The translations under genes were made by a program, and so were the position numbers. The notes under the pieces are model-generated. The model saw only the letters and a list, made by a program, of their open reading frames with translations, made no database searches and had not been told where the DNA came from. A DNA stretch of 64,000 bases from an uncultured Porphyromonadaceae bacterium. Lineage in GTDB: Bacteria; Bacteroidota; Bacteroidia; Bacteroidales; Muribaculaceae. Shown here one piece after another: positions 1 through 8,361 of this stretch (position 1 is the stretch's first letter; each line of letters starts with the position of its first letter). The stretch is taken from NCBI GenBank assembly GCA_947174995.1, contig CAMWLC010000001.1, positions 62,001 to 126,000 on the forward strand, read 5' to 3'.

Positions 1-321
1 GAAGAGCTGTGCGAGGCCAATCCCATGATGATGGTGTCCGGATACGCCAACGCCTTCACCGCGGCCTTCGCCAAGAAGCAGACGGCGGGCACGCACACCA
101 TCGTCCTGCTCCCCAAGAGCCGCAAATCTGGCCTGAAAAACGTGGTGCTGGTGATTGACAGCCGCACATACAAGCCAACCCGCATCACGGTCAATCCCGC
201 CTCGGGAGCATCCGTGAGCGTAGCCATACACTCGCTGCGCACCGACGCCAAGTTCAGCAAATCTTCATTCACGTATCCTAAATCAAAATATCCCAAAGTC
301 GAGGTAATCGACCTGAGATAA
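1..321 (+). CDS. LolA-like outer membrane lipoprotein carrier (3' part)
   Basis: The reading frame is open from the first base, so the gene starts outside the window; 106 codons are visible. The C-terminal part matches the end of Bacteroidales LolA-like periplasmic proteins: a beta-rich stretch with a VIDSRTYKP strand and the closing YPKVEVIDLR. LolA proteins carry lipoproteins from the inner to the outer membrane through the periplasm. As I recall, in Bacteroides the gene sits between ftsK and trxB, and trxB follows here after 60 bases, which supports the call. The lipid-binding N-terminal half and the signal peptide cannot be judged. Confidence 0.75.
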   Translation, partial: EELCEANPMMMVSGYANAFTAAFAKKQTAGTHTIVLLPKSRKSGLKNVVLVIDSRTYKPTRITVNPASGASVSVAIHSLRTDAKFSKSSFTYPKSKYPKVEVIDLR

Positions 322-381
322 CTGATAACTAAAATCTGAAAACTGAACACTCAACACTTAAAACTAAAAACTCATAAAGCC

Positions 382-1323
382 ATGGAACAGACAAGAGTAC
401 TCATCATCGGATCGGGACCTGCCGGATACACCGCCGGCATCTATGCCTCACGCGCGGCCCTCAAGCCGGTAATTTACGAAGGCATGCAGCCCGGCGGCCA
501 GCTCACGCAGACCACTGAAATCGAAAACTTCCCCGGTTATCCCGAGGGCATCCAAGGCACCGACATGATGGAGGACTTCCGCAAGCAGGCCCTGCGTTTC
601 GGTGCGGAGATCCGTTCCGAGATAATAACAAAGGTGGATTTCTCCAAGCGTCCCTTCGTATGTGAGGATGAGCGCGGCAATCAGATCGCTGCCGAGACGG
701 TGATAATATGCACCGGAGCCGCCGCCAAGTATCTGGGCCTCGACGACGAGAAGAAGTTCATGGGCATGGGTGTGAGCGCCTGTGCCACCTGTGACGGATT
801 CTTCTACCGCAAGAAGACCGTGGCCGTGGTCGGCGGCGGCGACACCGCCTGCGAGGAGGCTCTCTATCTCGCCTCCCTGGCCAAGAAGGTCTACCTCATC
901 GTGCGCAAGGACTATCTCCGCGCCTCCGACGTGATGAAGCGCCGTGTGGAGAATACGGAAAACATCGAGATTCTCTTCAAGTGCAACACCATCGGCCTCT
1001 TCGGCGAAGATGGCGTGGAGGGGGCTCACCTGGTGCGCAACCTCGGAGAAGAGGGTGAGGAGAAATTCGACATCGCCATCGACGGCTTCTTCCTGGCCAT
1101 CGGCCACAAGCCCAACACCGATCTTTTCAAGGGTCAGCTCGAGCTCGACGAGGAGGGATATATCAAGGTGAAGGGTGCCACCACCCACACCAGCGTGGAG
1201 GGTGTCATGGCCGCCGGAGACTGCGCCGACCCGCGCTATCGCCAGGCCATCTGCGCCGCCGGCACAGGATGCCGCGCCGCTCTCGATGCCGAAAAGTTCC
1301 TCATGGAGCACGCCGAGCTTTAA
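382..1323 (+). CDS. trxB: thioredoxin reductase
   Basis: A 313-residue FAD/NADPH flavoprotein that reduces thioredoxin in the cytoplasm. Visible motifs are the FAD dinucleotide fold GSGPAGYTAG (10-19), the redox pair CATC (Cys134 and Cys137) followed by DGFF, the NADPH fold GGGDTACEEA, and the C-terminal FAD segment with AAGDCAD. The length is normal for low-molecular-weight TrxR. It lies 60 bases after the LolA-like gene. The likely partner TrxA is encoded in the same window at 53518-53832 on the other strand. No truncation or odd residues. Confidence 0.97.
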   Translation: MEQTRVLIIGSGPAGYTAGIYASRAALKPVIYEGMQPGGQLTQTTEIENFPGYPEGIQGTDMMEDFRKQALRFGAEIRSEIITKVDFSKRPFVCEDERGNQIAAETVIICTGAAAKYLGLDDEKKFMGMGVSACATCDGFFYRKKTVAVVGGGDTACEEALYLASLAKKVYLIVRKDYLRASDVMKRRVENTENIEILFKCNTIGLFGEDGVEGAHLVRNLGEEGEEKFDIAIDGFFLAIGHKPNTDLFKGQLELDEEGYIKVKGATTHTSVEGVMAAGDCADPRYRQAICAAGTGCRAALDAEKFLMEHAEL

Positions 1324-1373
1324 TAGCGTGACGGCTTAAATGGCCTCACGGCATTAAATTATAACGTAATAAG

Positions 1374-1850
1374 ATGACAAACCCCGACAGAAGCATGACT
1401 CCCGACGACAAGCTGCATCTCCTGGACCTCCGCTATCTGCGCATGGCCACGATATGGAGCGAGAACTCCTACTGCCGCCGCCGCAAGGTAGGTGCCCTGA
1501 TAGTTAAGGACAAGATGATAATTTCCGACGGATATAACGGCACTCCGGCGGGGTTTGAGAATGTGTGTGAAGACGAGCATGGCGACACGCGCCCATACGT
1601 GCTTCACGCCGAAGCCAACGCCATCACCAAGGTGGCGCGGAGCAACAACTCCAGTTCCGGGGCCACGCTATATGTCACCACGAGCCCCTGCATGGAGTGC
1701 AGCAAACTGATAATTCAGGCCGGAATACGCCGCGTGGTGTATTCCGAGCTATACAGGATACATGACGGTCTCGACCTGCTCGAAAGGGCGGGCGTCGAGA
1801 CCGTGCATGCTCCGCTTCCGGACCCCGGCTGCGAGACGTCCGGACTCTGA
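1374..1850 (+). CDS. deoxycytidylate (dCMP) deaminase family protein
   Basis: 158 residues with the zinc-dependent deaminase signature: HAE at 78-80 (zinc ligand and proton shuttle) and PCMEC with Cys106 and Cys109. The N-terminal part (YLRMATIWSENSYCRRRKVG) is typical of the ComEB/dCMP deaminase group rather than of tRNA adenosine deaminases. The expected reaction is dCMP to dUMP for thymidylate synthesis, in the cytoplasm. It lies 50 bases after trxB and 24 bases before the S41 protease gene, so it is probably co-transcribed. Substrate is inferred from the family. Confidence 0.88.
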   Translation: MTNPDRSMTPDDKLHLLDLRYLRMATIWSENSYCRRRKVGALIVKDKMIISDGYNGTPAGFENVCEDEHGDTRPYVLHAEANAITKVARSNNSSSGATLYVTTSPCMECSKLIIQAGIRRVVYSELYRIHDGLDLLERAGVETVHAPLPDPGCETSGL

Positions 1851-1874
1851 CCAAGAAAACCACGCACACTGCTT

Positions 1875-3506
1875 ATGAAAAGTAAACGCAATCTCGGACT
1901 CGTGCTGCTCCCCGTGGCCCTCGCCGTGGGGACGGTGGGAGGTATGTTCATCGGATCCTACGTCACGCGCACGCAATACAGCGTAGGAGAGGAGAAACTC
2001 AAGACCGTTCTCGGACTGATACAGAGGGAATATGTCGATGAGGTGGATGTGGATTCACTGCTCGACACGCTCTTCCCCGAGCTTCTCGGCTCGCTTGACC
2101 CTCACTCGGTCTATATCCCCGCCAGCGAGTTGACCGATGTCAATTCCGAACTTGACGGAGCGTTTTACGGCGTCGGCGTCTCCTTCCAGATTCTCAACGA
2201 CACCGTCGTGGTCAGCGAAGTCGTGGCCGACGGCCCGGCTGAGAAAGTGGGTCTTCAGGCCGGAGACAAGATCGTCAAAGCCGACACCACATCGCTTACC
2301 GGAAAGAACGCCACGACCGAGATGGTCTACAAGACCCTGCGCGGACCGGAGGGGACGAAGGTGAATCTCGAAATCGTGCGCCGCTCATCGGCCAAGCCCC
2401 TGAAGTATGAGGTGATACGTGGCGAAGTACCCCAGAACTCCGTGGACGTGGCCTACATGATCGACGACAGTATCGGATACGTCAGGATAAGCAAGTTCGC
2501 GCGCACCACATACGATGAGTTTTACAATGCCCTGACCGAACTGAGCCGCAAGGGGGCCGACCGCTTCGTGCTCGACCTGCGCGGCAACCAGGGGGGCTAC
2601 ATGGAGCAGGCGATACTTATGGCCAACGAGTTTCTCCCCGCCGGACGTCTCATAGTCTACACCAAGGGGAGGATACCCGACAACGAGTCTTTGGCCGCCA
2701 GCGACGGCACGGGATCATTCATTGACACTCCGGTGACGGTCCTGACGGACGAGTTTTCCGCCTCCGCCTCCGAGATTCTCGCCGGAGCACTCCAGGACAA
2801 CGACCGCGCTCTAATCATAGGGCGTCGAACATTCGGCAAGGGACTCGTGCAGAATCAGATGACCCTCCCTGACAGCAGCGCCATACGCCTCACCGTGGCC
2901 CGCTACTTCACCCCCTCGGGACGCTCCATACAGAAGGAGTACAAGCGTGGCCACGACGGCAAGTATGAGATGGACCTCATGGACCGCTATGCACGGGGAG
3001 AGTTTTATAACGTCGACAGCATCAAGGTGGACAAGAGTAAGGCCTTCACTACCTTCGGCGGACGCACCGTCTACGGCGGAGGAGGCATCATGCCCGACTA
3101 TTTCGTGCCCAGCGACACCGTGGGGTATACTTCGTGGTACGCCCAGGTCAACGACCAGGGACTCATCCCCAAGTATGCCTTCAGCGTCGCCGAGAGATAC
3201 CGCGACATGATGAAGGGTGTCAGGAGCATCGACCAGATGATGAAGATTATCCCGCGCGATGAGACACTGCTCAACAACTTTGTGTCATACGCCGCCGCCA
3301 ACGGAGTGCCGGCGCGATGGTACTACATCAACCAGAGCCGCGACCTGCTGCTACGTGAGCTGAAAGCCGTGATAGCCCGCGACATACTCGGCTTCTCCTC
3401 TTATATAGAGGTGCTCAACAGGAAAGATCCCGTGCTTGACAGGGCCGTGAAGGCGTTGCAGCAGAATGAAATGCCCCTGCCCAAGGAGTCAGGGAAAAAG
3501 AAATAG
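1875..3506 (+). CDS. S41 family C-terminal processing peptidase (CtpA/Prc type)
   Basis: 543 residues. An N-terminal hydrophobic segment (about 7-30) is a signal anchor or signal peptide, so it acts in the periplasm. A PDZ domain follows at about 95-170, with VVADGPAEKVGLQAGDKI. The S41 catalytic core spans about 195-345: the Ser lies in DEFSASASE (295-299) and the Lys is Lys322 in FGKGLVQ. The C-terminal 200 residues form the extension usual in Bacteroidetes members. These proteases cut periplasmic and envelope proteins at their C-termini. The gene sits between the deaminase and the cyclo-ligase, with short gaps. The native substrate is unknown. Confidence 0.93.
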   Translation: MKSKRNLGLVLLPVALAVGTVGGMFIGSYVTRTQYSVGEEKLKTVLGLIQREYVDEVDVDSLLDTLFPELLGSLDPHSVYIPASELTDVNSELDGAFYGVGVSFQILNDTVVVSEVVADGPAEKVGLQAGDKIVKADTTSLTGKNATTEMVYKTLRGPEGTKVNLEIVRRSSAKPLKYEVIRGEVPQNSVDVAYMIDDSIGYVRISKFARTTYDEFYNALTELSRKGADRFVLDLRGNQGGYMEQAILMANEFLPAGRLIVYTKGRIPDNESLAASDGTGSFIDTPVTVLTDEFSASASEILAGALQDNDRALIIGRRTFGKGLVQNQMTLPDSSAIRLTVARYFTPSGRSIQKEYKRGHDGKYEMDLMDRYARGEFYNVDSIKVDKSKAFTTFGGRTVYGGGGIMPDYFVPSDTVGYTSWYAQVNDQGLIPKYAFSVAERYRDMMKGVRSIDQMMKIIPRDETLLNNFVSYAAANGVPARWYYINQSRDLLLRELKAVIARDILGFSSYIEVLNRKDPVLDRAVKALQQNEMPLPKESGKKK

Positions 3507-3538
3507 GGTTTGTCACCCCGTGAAAAAACAGAAAATAT

Positions 3539-4087
3539 ATGGAAAAGAGTGAAATAAGGAGAAAGATAAAGAATCTGCGCACCATGCTTTCCGAACTTGA
3601 GAAGGCAAAGGCCGCGGATGAGGTGTTCGAGCGTCTGGAGCAGACCGCTGCCTTCATGATGGCCGACCGCATACTGATGTATCATTCGCTTCCCGATGAG
3701 CTGTCCACACGCCGTTTCCTTGACAAATGGCACGACCGCAAGAGGTTTTTCCTCCCGCGCGTCAACGGAGTGCATCTCGATATTCTCCCGTATGACGCCT
3801 CGCGCCTCGAATTAGGCTCGTTTCACATCGAGGAGCCGACAGGGGACGACCTTGTGGACGCCGACGAGATCGAGCTGATAGTAGTGCCCGCCGTGGCCTA
3901 CGACCGCCGGGGCAACCGCCTCGGACGCGGCAAGGGTTTCTATGACCGTCTGCTGCGGGAGGCCAAAGCCACTAAAATCGGTGTGGGATATGAATTCCAG
4001 CTCCTTGACGAGCTCCCGGTGGAGGAGCACGACGTGCCTATGGATTACGTCATCACGCAACACACCGTCATCACCGTAAGGAAATGA
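3539..4087 (+). CDS. 5-formyltetrahydrofolate cyclo-ligase
   Basis: 182 residues, normal for the family. It should convert 5-formyl-THF with ATP to 5,10-methenyl-THF, returning a dead-end folate to one-carbon metabolism. Visible motifs are the N-terminal basic helix starting KSEIRRKIKNLR and the C-terminal nucleotide-binding loop with GRGKGFYDRLL, preceded by VVPAVAYDRRGNRLG. The stop codon overlaps the next start (ATGA at 4084-4087), so the two genes are translationally coupled. Confidence 0.93.
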   Translation: MEKSEIRRKIKNLRTMLSELEKAKAADEVFERLEQTAAFMMADRILMYHSLPDELSTRRFLDKWHDRKRFFLPRVNGVHLDILPYDASRLELGSFHIEEPTGDDLVDADEIELIVVPAVAYDRRGNRLGRGKGFYDRLLREAKATKIGVGYEFQLLDELPVEEHDVPMDYVITQHTVITVRK

Positions 4088-4764
4088 GCGTCTGGTTGCC
4101 CGGTTCGCGGTTGAGCCAGATCGTGATGCAGCATCCGGGATGCCTCCCGGTGCTCCAGCGGTTCGGCATCCGCCTCGGGGTGGGGGATATGACCGTGGCC
4201 GAGGCGTGCGGCTCACTCGGAATAGACGCGCGTTTCTTCCTGGCCGTGCTCAACACCTATCTCAACGACGACTTCCATCCCTCGGACGCCCTCTGGGAGG
4301 AGTCGACGGTTCCCCTGACGGAATATCTCGAGAAGACCGACACATGGTACGAGCAGGTGCAGCTCCCCAATATCCGGCGCCATTTCGCTCCCCTTGTGGC
4401 GAGCGGGCGCGACACCGGCAATCTCTCGCTGCTCGGGCGCTTCTTCGAGGGCCTGAAGAGTGAGCTGACCGGGCGCATCGAGTCTGACCGCCGGCTCCTC
4501 TTCCCGGCCCTGCGCGGTGAGGGCGCCGGTCTCGGCGAGGAAGAGGCGGCGCGGCTACTTGACGTGGATTTCGCCATCGAGGAGAAGGTGTCTGACCTGG
4601 AGAGCTTCTTCGTGATACATCTCACCGGAGATTATGACGCCAATCTCTGCATGGCCGTGGTGAGCGCTATCTTCGCCTTAGGGCGCGACCTTCGTCAGAA
4701 CAACAGAATCAGGCAGCGCATCCTGCGTCCCCTGACGCGCAAAACACTCGGCTCATGCAGATAG
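4084..4764 (+). CDS. hemerythrin-like protein with degenerate metal site
   Basis: 226 residues. The first 60 resemble the N-terminal ScdA/RIC domain (DUF542/DUF1858-like: an IVMQHPGCLPVLQRFGI core). The rest is an all-helical hemerythrin-like domain with NIRRHFAP, a segment ending RRLLFPAL, and VIHLTGDYD. Intact hemerythrins have about five His plus two acidic ligands. Here the usual His before LFP is replaced (LTGRIESDRRLLFP) and few His remain, so di-iron binding is doubtful. It overlaps the neighbours on both sides by 4 and 10 bases. The operon with a LuxR-type gene suggests a sensing pair. The function is not known. Confidence 0.7.
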   Translation: MSVWLPGSRLSQIVMQHPGCLPVLQRFGIRLGVGDMTVAEACGSLGIDARFFLAVLNTYLNDDFHPSDALWEESTVPLTEYLEKTDTWYEQVQLPNIRRHFAPLVASGRDTGNLSLLGRFFEGLKSELTGRIESDRRLLFPALRGEGAGLGEEEAARLLDVDFAIEEKVSDLESFFVIHLTGDYDANLCMAVVSAIFALGRDLRQNNRIRQRILRPLTRKTLGSCR

Positions 4765-5306
4765 GCCTCGCCGGACTCACACCGCTTGACACGCTGGCAT
4801 TCAAGTGGATATGCCGACGCTTAGGCTGGGACGACCCAGTGTGCCTCACCGCACCCGACGGGTCTGTCACCACTCAGTCGGATTGCGATATCCTCATTGC
4901 CTCCGCTGCGGAGATAGCGCTCTCGCCTGACCTTTATATGGGTAGGCGCGGGCATATCATCGTTTTCGATGAGCGCGGGGGTAGAGAACCGGTTTCGCAG
5001 CGCGTTCTCACCCGCGACATGGAGGAGGATGAGATTATGAGCCGTCTTGACGCGGCCGCCCGCACCCTGCACGGGAGCGCCGACAGCCCCGACACGCGCC
5101 GGGAGGCTCTCTCGGCCCGCGAGACCGAGGTGCTGAAGGAGATAGCTTCAGGCAAGACCAACAAGGAGATAGCCGACTCCCTCTGCATCTCCGTCAATAC
5201 CGTCATAACCCACCGTAAGAACCTCACGTCGAAACTCGGCATACGATCCGCCTCCGGACTATCCCTGTACGCATTGATGCACGGACTGCTTGATGCCCCT
5301 CTGTGA
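4755..5306 (+). CDS. LuxR-family transcriptional regulator
   Basis: 183 residues. The C-terminal 65 form a clear LuxR/GerE helix-turn-helix: LSARETEVLKEIASGKTNKE, then IADSLCISVNTVITHRKN and LGIRSASGL. The N-terminal 110 residues look like a reduced receiver-like fold but lack the acidic pocket and phosphoacceptor pattern of response regulators, so phosphorylation is doubtful. It overlaps the hemerythrin-like gene by 10 bases; the two probably work together. Its targets are unknown. Confidence 0.85.
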   Translation: MQIGLAGLTPLDTLAFKWICRRLGWDDPVCLTAPDGSVTTQSDCDILIASAAEIALSPDLYMGRRGHIIVFDERGGREPVSQRVLTRDMEEDEIMSRLDAAARTLHGSADSPDTRREALSARETEVLKEIASGKTNKEIADSLCISVNTVITHRKNLTSKLGIRSASGLSLYALMHGLLDAPL

Positions 5307-5347
5307 GGGGAAAAAAGAAAATATTTTATCGTTTTTCGATAAATTAT

Positions 5348-5378
5348 TTTGCCAATTCAAAAAAATATCCTATCTTTG
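5348..5378 (+). promoter_or_regulatory. Bacteroidetes-type promoter for the M16/M3 peptidase genes
   Basis: TTTG at 5348-5351, a 19-bp spacer, then TATCTTTG at 5371-5378, which matches the TTTG-N19/20-TAnnTTTG consensus. The expected start site is near 5385, about 50 bases before the M16 start codon. Just upstream is a 7-bp inverted repeat, TTTATCG/CGATAAA (5325-5343), a possible operator; which protein binds there is unknown. Confidence 0.8.
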
Positions 5379-5436
5379 CCGTCAGAAGGAGATAATATAA
5401 ACAACCATATTACTAACAATAAAATCATCCAACAGC

Positions 5437-8250
5437 ATGAAGAAGACTTTTCTCAGCGTCCTGATGTTCGTAGCGACATTCCTGGGCGTGATGGCACAGC
5501 AGGGCTTGACGCCCCTTCCGCTGATGCCCGGGGTGAAGACCGGTGTGCTACCTAACGGACTCACGTATTATGTGATGCATAATTCCGAGCCGAAGGACCG
5601 TGCCAATTTCTACATTGCCCAGAAGGTGGGCTCCTCTCTGGAGACTCCGGACCAGCTCGGTCTGGCACACTTCCTGGAGCACATGGCTTTCAACGGCACG
5701 ACCCACTATCCCGGCAAGGCGATGCTCAACTATCTCCAGAACAAGGGTATCCGCTTCGGTGACGACATCAATGCGGTGACCGGTTTTGACGAGACGATCT
5801 ACAACATCAACAACGTCCCCACCACCGACAAGGCCCTAATGGACAGCGTGCTTCTCGTGATACGCGACTGGTGTGACGGCATCGCGCTCGAAGAGAGCGA
5901 GATCGATGCGGAGCGCGGCGTGATCCAGGAGGAATGGCGTCAGCGCAACGATGCTGGCATCCGCATGTACAAGGAGATTCTCCCGCAGCTCTATGAGGAG
6001 TATCAATACGAGCAGCTTCCCATCGGCCTGATGGAGGTGGTGATGAACTTCAAGCCCGAAGTGCTCCGCGAGTACTATAAGAAATGGTATCGTCCGGACC
6101 AGCAGGGCATCTTCGTGGTGGGCGACTTCGACGCCGATGAGATGGAGAAGAAGGTCATCGACCTGTTCTCCACCGTGGTAATGCCCGAAAACGCAGCTCC
6201 CCGCGAGTATCCCGTCATCAGCAACAACGAGAAGCCCCTCTACATCACGTTCCAGGACCCCGAGACCCCGAATGCGATGGTGACGATCAGCTTCAAGTTT
6301 GACAAGACCCCCTGGGAGATGCGCAATTCCGTAGAGGCTTACGTGCAGGATGTGCTTTTAGAGCAGGTGCTGTCCAGCATGGTCAACACTCGCCTCAGCG
6401 AGTATTCCCAGCAGCCCGACTGCCCCTACGCTTTCGCGTTCATGCGCATCGGCAACTACTATGTCTCCAAGGGCAAAGGCGCCCTGAGCGTATACGTGGT
6501 TCCCAAGTCTGACTTCGAGTCCGCCGTGGCCGGCGCCATGGGTGTCGTGGCCCGTGCCTTCAAGACCGGTTTCACTCCCAGTGAATACGAGCGTGCCACC
6601 ACCGAGATTCTCGCAAGCTACGAGGCTCACTTCAACGAGCGCAACAAACGTGACAACGCCGATATTGCCGCCGAGCTGATCAGAAGCTTCACCGACAACG
6701 AGCCGGCTCCCGGCGCAGAGGTGGAACTCCAGCTCGCCCAGATGGTATATCAGCAGATGCTCAACAACGAGGCCGTGAGCCAGATCGCCTCTCAGCTCCT
6801 CACCCCCAACAACCAGGTGATCGTCCTCCAGCAGCCCAAGACCGAGGGGAGCACCTTCCCGGCCGAGGCCGAGTTCGTGGCCAACCTCGAGAACGTGCTC
6901 AACGCGCAGTATGAGGCCTACGTGGACGAGGTCATCACCGAGCCCCTCATCGCCAAGATGCGCAAGCCCGGCAAAATCAAGAAAGAGACCAAGGGTGAGT
7001 GGGGCACTACCGAAATGACCCTCTCCAACGGTGCGAAAGTCATCGTGAAGCCCACCGACTTCACCGACGACCAGATCATGATGCAGGCTTTCCGTCTCGG
7101 CGGCAAGCGCGCCTACGACAAGTCGCAGGCCAACGAGGTGCTTATGCTCGGCGACGCCGTTGAGCTCAGCAAACTTGGCACATTCGACAACCTGAAGCTC
7201 CGCAAGTATCTCGCCGGCAAGCGTGCCTCCCTCTCCTTCGCCATCGGCAATTACACCGACTACTTCAGCGGCATGAGCACCGTGAAGGATCTGCCGACCC
7301 TCATGGAGCTGATATACGCCACCTTCACCGATCTGCAGCCCGATGCGGAGACATATGGTGTCACCGTAGACCGCTCTCTCGCCTTCCTCGCCAACGAGGA
7401 GAAGAAGCCCGAGAGCGTGTTCAACAAGCGCATCGCCCTCACCCAGTACGGCAACAATCCCCTGCAGTATCCGCAGTCTACCGAGGTGATCAAGAATGCC
7501 AACTACGACAGCATGCTCAAGATGGCCCGCGAGGCTATGGCCAACGCCGCCGACTACACCTTCATCTTCGTCGGCAATGTTGACGCTGCCACTCTGCGTC
7601 CCCTCCTCGAGAAGTATATCGCCTCCCTCCCCTCCAAGGGTAAGCCCCGCAAGATGAAGGAGGTAAGCAATATTGACATGGTAAGCGGCCAGGTCGTGGA
7701 GGAGTGGGATTTCCCCATGGAGACTCCGTCGGTATTCGTATATGATGTCTACGGCGGCAACAATGTGGACTACACCATGGAGAACGATGCCATGATTCCC
7801 ATGATCGGCGAGATTCTCAGCAACATCTACACCGCGACTCTGCGTGAGGAGGAGGGTGGCACATACGGCGCAAGTGTCGGCAGCTACCTCAATCCCAATA
7901 ACGGTCGCTGGCAGCTTGCCTATATGTTCCAGACCAACGCCGACCAGAAGCAGGCCCTCATCGACCGCGCAGACAAGGAGTGGAAGAAGCTCCTGAGCGA
8001 GGGCGCCAATGCCGAGGACTTCAACAAGGTGCGTCAGGCTGCCATCAAGCAGCTCGAAATCCAGGAGCGTACCAACGATTTCTGGGTCAGCAACCTGCTT
8101 ACCTCACAGCGCGGCATACCCAACACAGTCGACGGCCGCAAGGCTTTCCTCGAGGGTCTGACGCTCGAGAAGTTCAATGAGTTCATGCGCAGCCTCTACG
8201 ACGGCACCAACCGCGTGCAGGTGATCATGAACGGCGTGGAGAATAAATAA
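5437..8250 (+). CDS. M16 family (insulinase/pitrilysin-like) zinc peptidase
   Basis: 937 residues with a signal peptide (MKKTFLSVLMFVATFLGVMA), so it is exported, probably to the periplasm. The inverted zinc motif HFLEH is at 78-82, followed by the third ligand region in ALEESEIDAERGVIQEEWRQ. The two-repeat M16 layout is complete: an active N-terminal half to about 480 and an inactive C-terminal half to the end. Length is normal for Bacteroidales members. Family members degrade peptides and small unfolded proteins. It is followed after 111 bases by another peptidase gene (M3), suggesting a shared peptide-scavenging role. Confidence 0.94.
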   Translation: MKKTFLSVLMFVATFLGVMAQQGLTPLPLMPGVKTGVLPNGLTYYVMHNSEPKDRANFYIAQKVGSSLETPDQLGLAHFLEHMAFNGTTHYPGKAMLNYLQNKGIRFGDDINAVTGFDETIYNINNVPTTDKALMDSVLLVIRDWCDGIALEESEIDAERGVIQEEWRQRNDAGIRMYKEILPQLYEEYQYEQLPIGLMEVVMNFKPEVLREYYKKWYRPDQQGIFVVGDFDADEMEKKVIDLFSTVVMPENAAPREYPVISNNEKPLYITFQDPETPNAMVTISFKFDKTPWEMRNSVEAYVQDVLLEQVLSSMVNTRLSEYSQQPDCPYAFAFMRIGNYYVSKGKGALSVYVVPKSDFESAVAGAMGVVARAFKTGFTPSEYERATTEILASYEAHFNERNKRDNADIAAELIRSFTDNEPAPGAEVELQLAQMVYQQMLNNEAVSQIASQLLTPNNQVIVLQQPKTEGSTFPAEAEFVANLENVLNAQYEAYVDEVITEPLIAKMRKPGKIKKETKGEWGTTEMTLSNGAKVIVKPTDFTDDQIMMQAFRLGGKRAYDKSQANEVLMLGDAVELSKLGTFDNLKLRKYLAGKRASLSFAIGNYTDYFSGMSTVKDLPTLMELIYATFTDLQPDAETYGVTVDRSLAFLANEEKKPESVFNKRIALTQYGNNPLQYPQSTEVIKNANYDSMLKMAREAMANAADYTFIFVGNVDAATLRPLLEKYIASLPSKGKPRKMKEVSNIDMVSGQVVEEWDFPMETPSVFVYDVYGGNNVDYTMENDAMIPMIGEILSNIYTATLREEEGGTYGASVGSYLNPNNGRWQLAYMFQTNADQKQALIDRADKEWKKLLSEGANAEDFNKVRQAAIKQLEIQERTNDFWVSNLLTSQRGIPNTVDGRKAFLEGLTLEKFNEFMRSLYDGTNRVQVIMNGVENK

Positions 8251-8310
8251 TACATCTTCGCGGGCTTCCCGTGCAAAGCGGGATGTCCCGACGGAAGTAC
8301 ACGTTTCGTT

Positions 8311-8342
8311 GACCGGGGCGGCGGCTGACCGCCGTCCCGGTC
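8311..8342 (+). promoter_or_regulatory. GC-rich intercistronic hairpin
   Basis: A 14-bp stem (8311-8324 with 8329-8342, one G-U pair) and a 4-base loop lie between the M16 and M3 genes. No T-run follows, so it is unlikely to be a full terminator. It may stabilise the upstream message or lower read-through. Confidence 0.55.
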
Positions 8343-8361
8343 GTCATAAGAAAACAGATAT

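Noticed and set aside
5296..5310. CCCCTC/GAGGGG hairpin at the end of the LuxR-type gene as a terminator
   Set aside because: It is only 6 bp, overlaps the stop codon, and is followed by A-residues rather than T on the transcribed strand.
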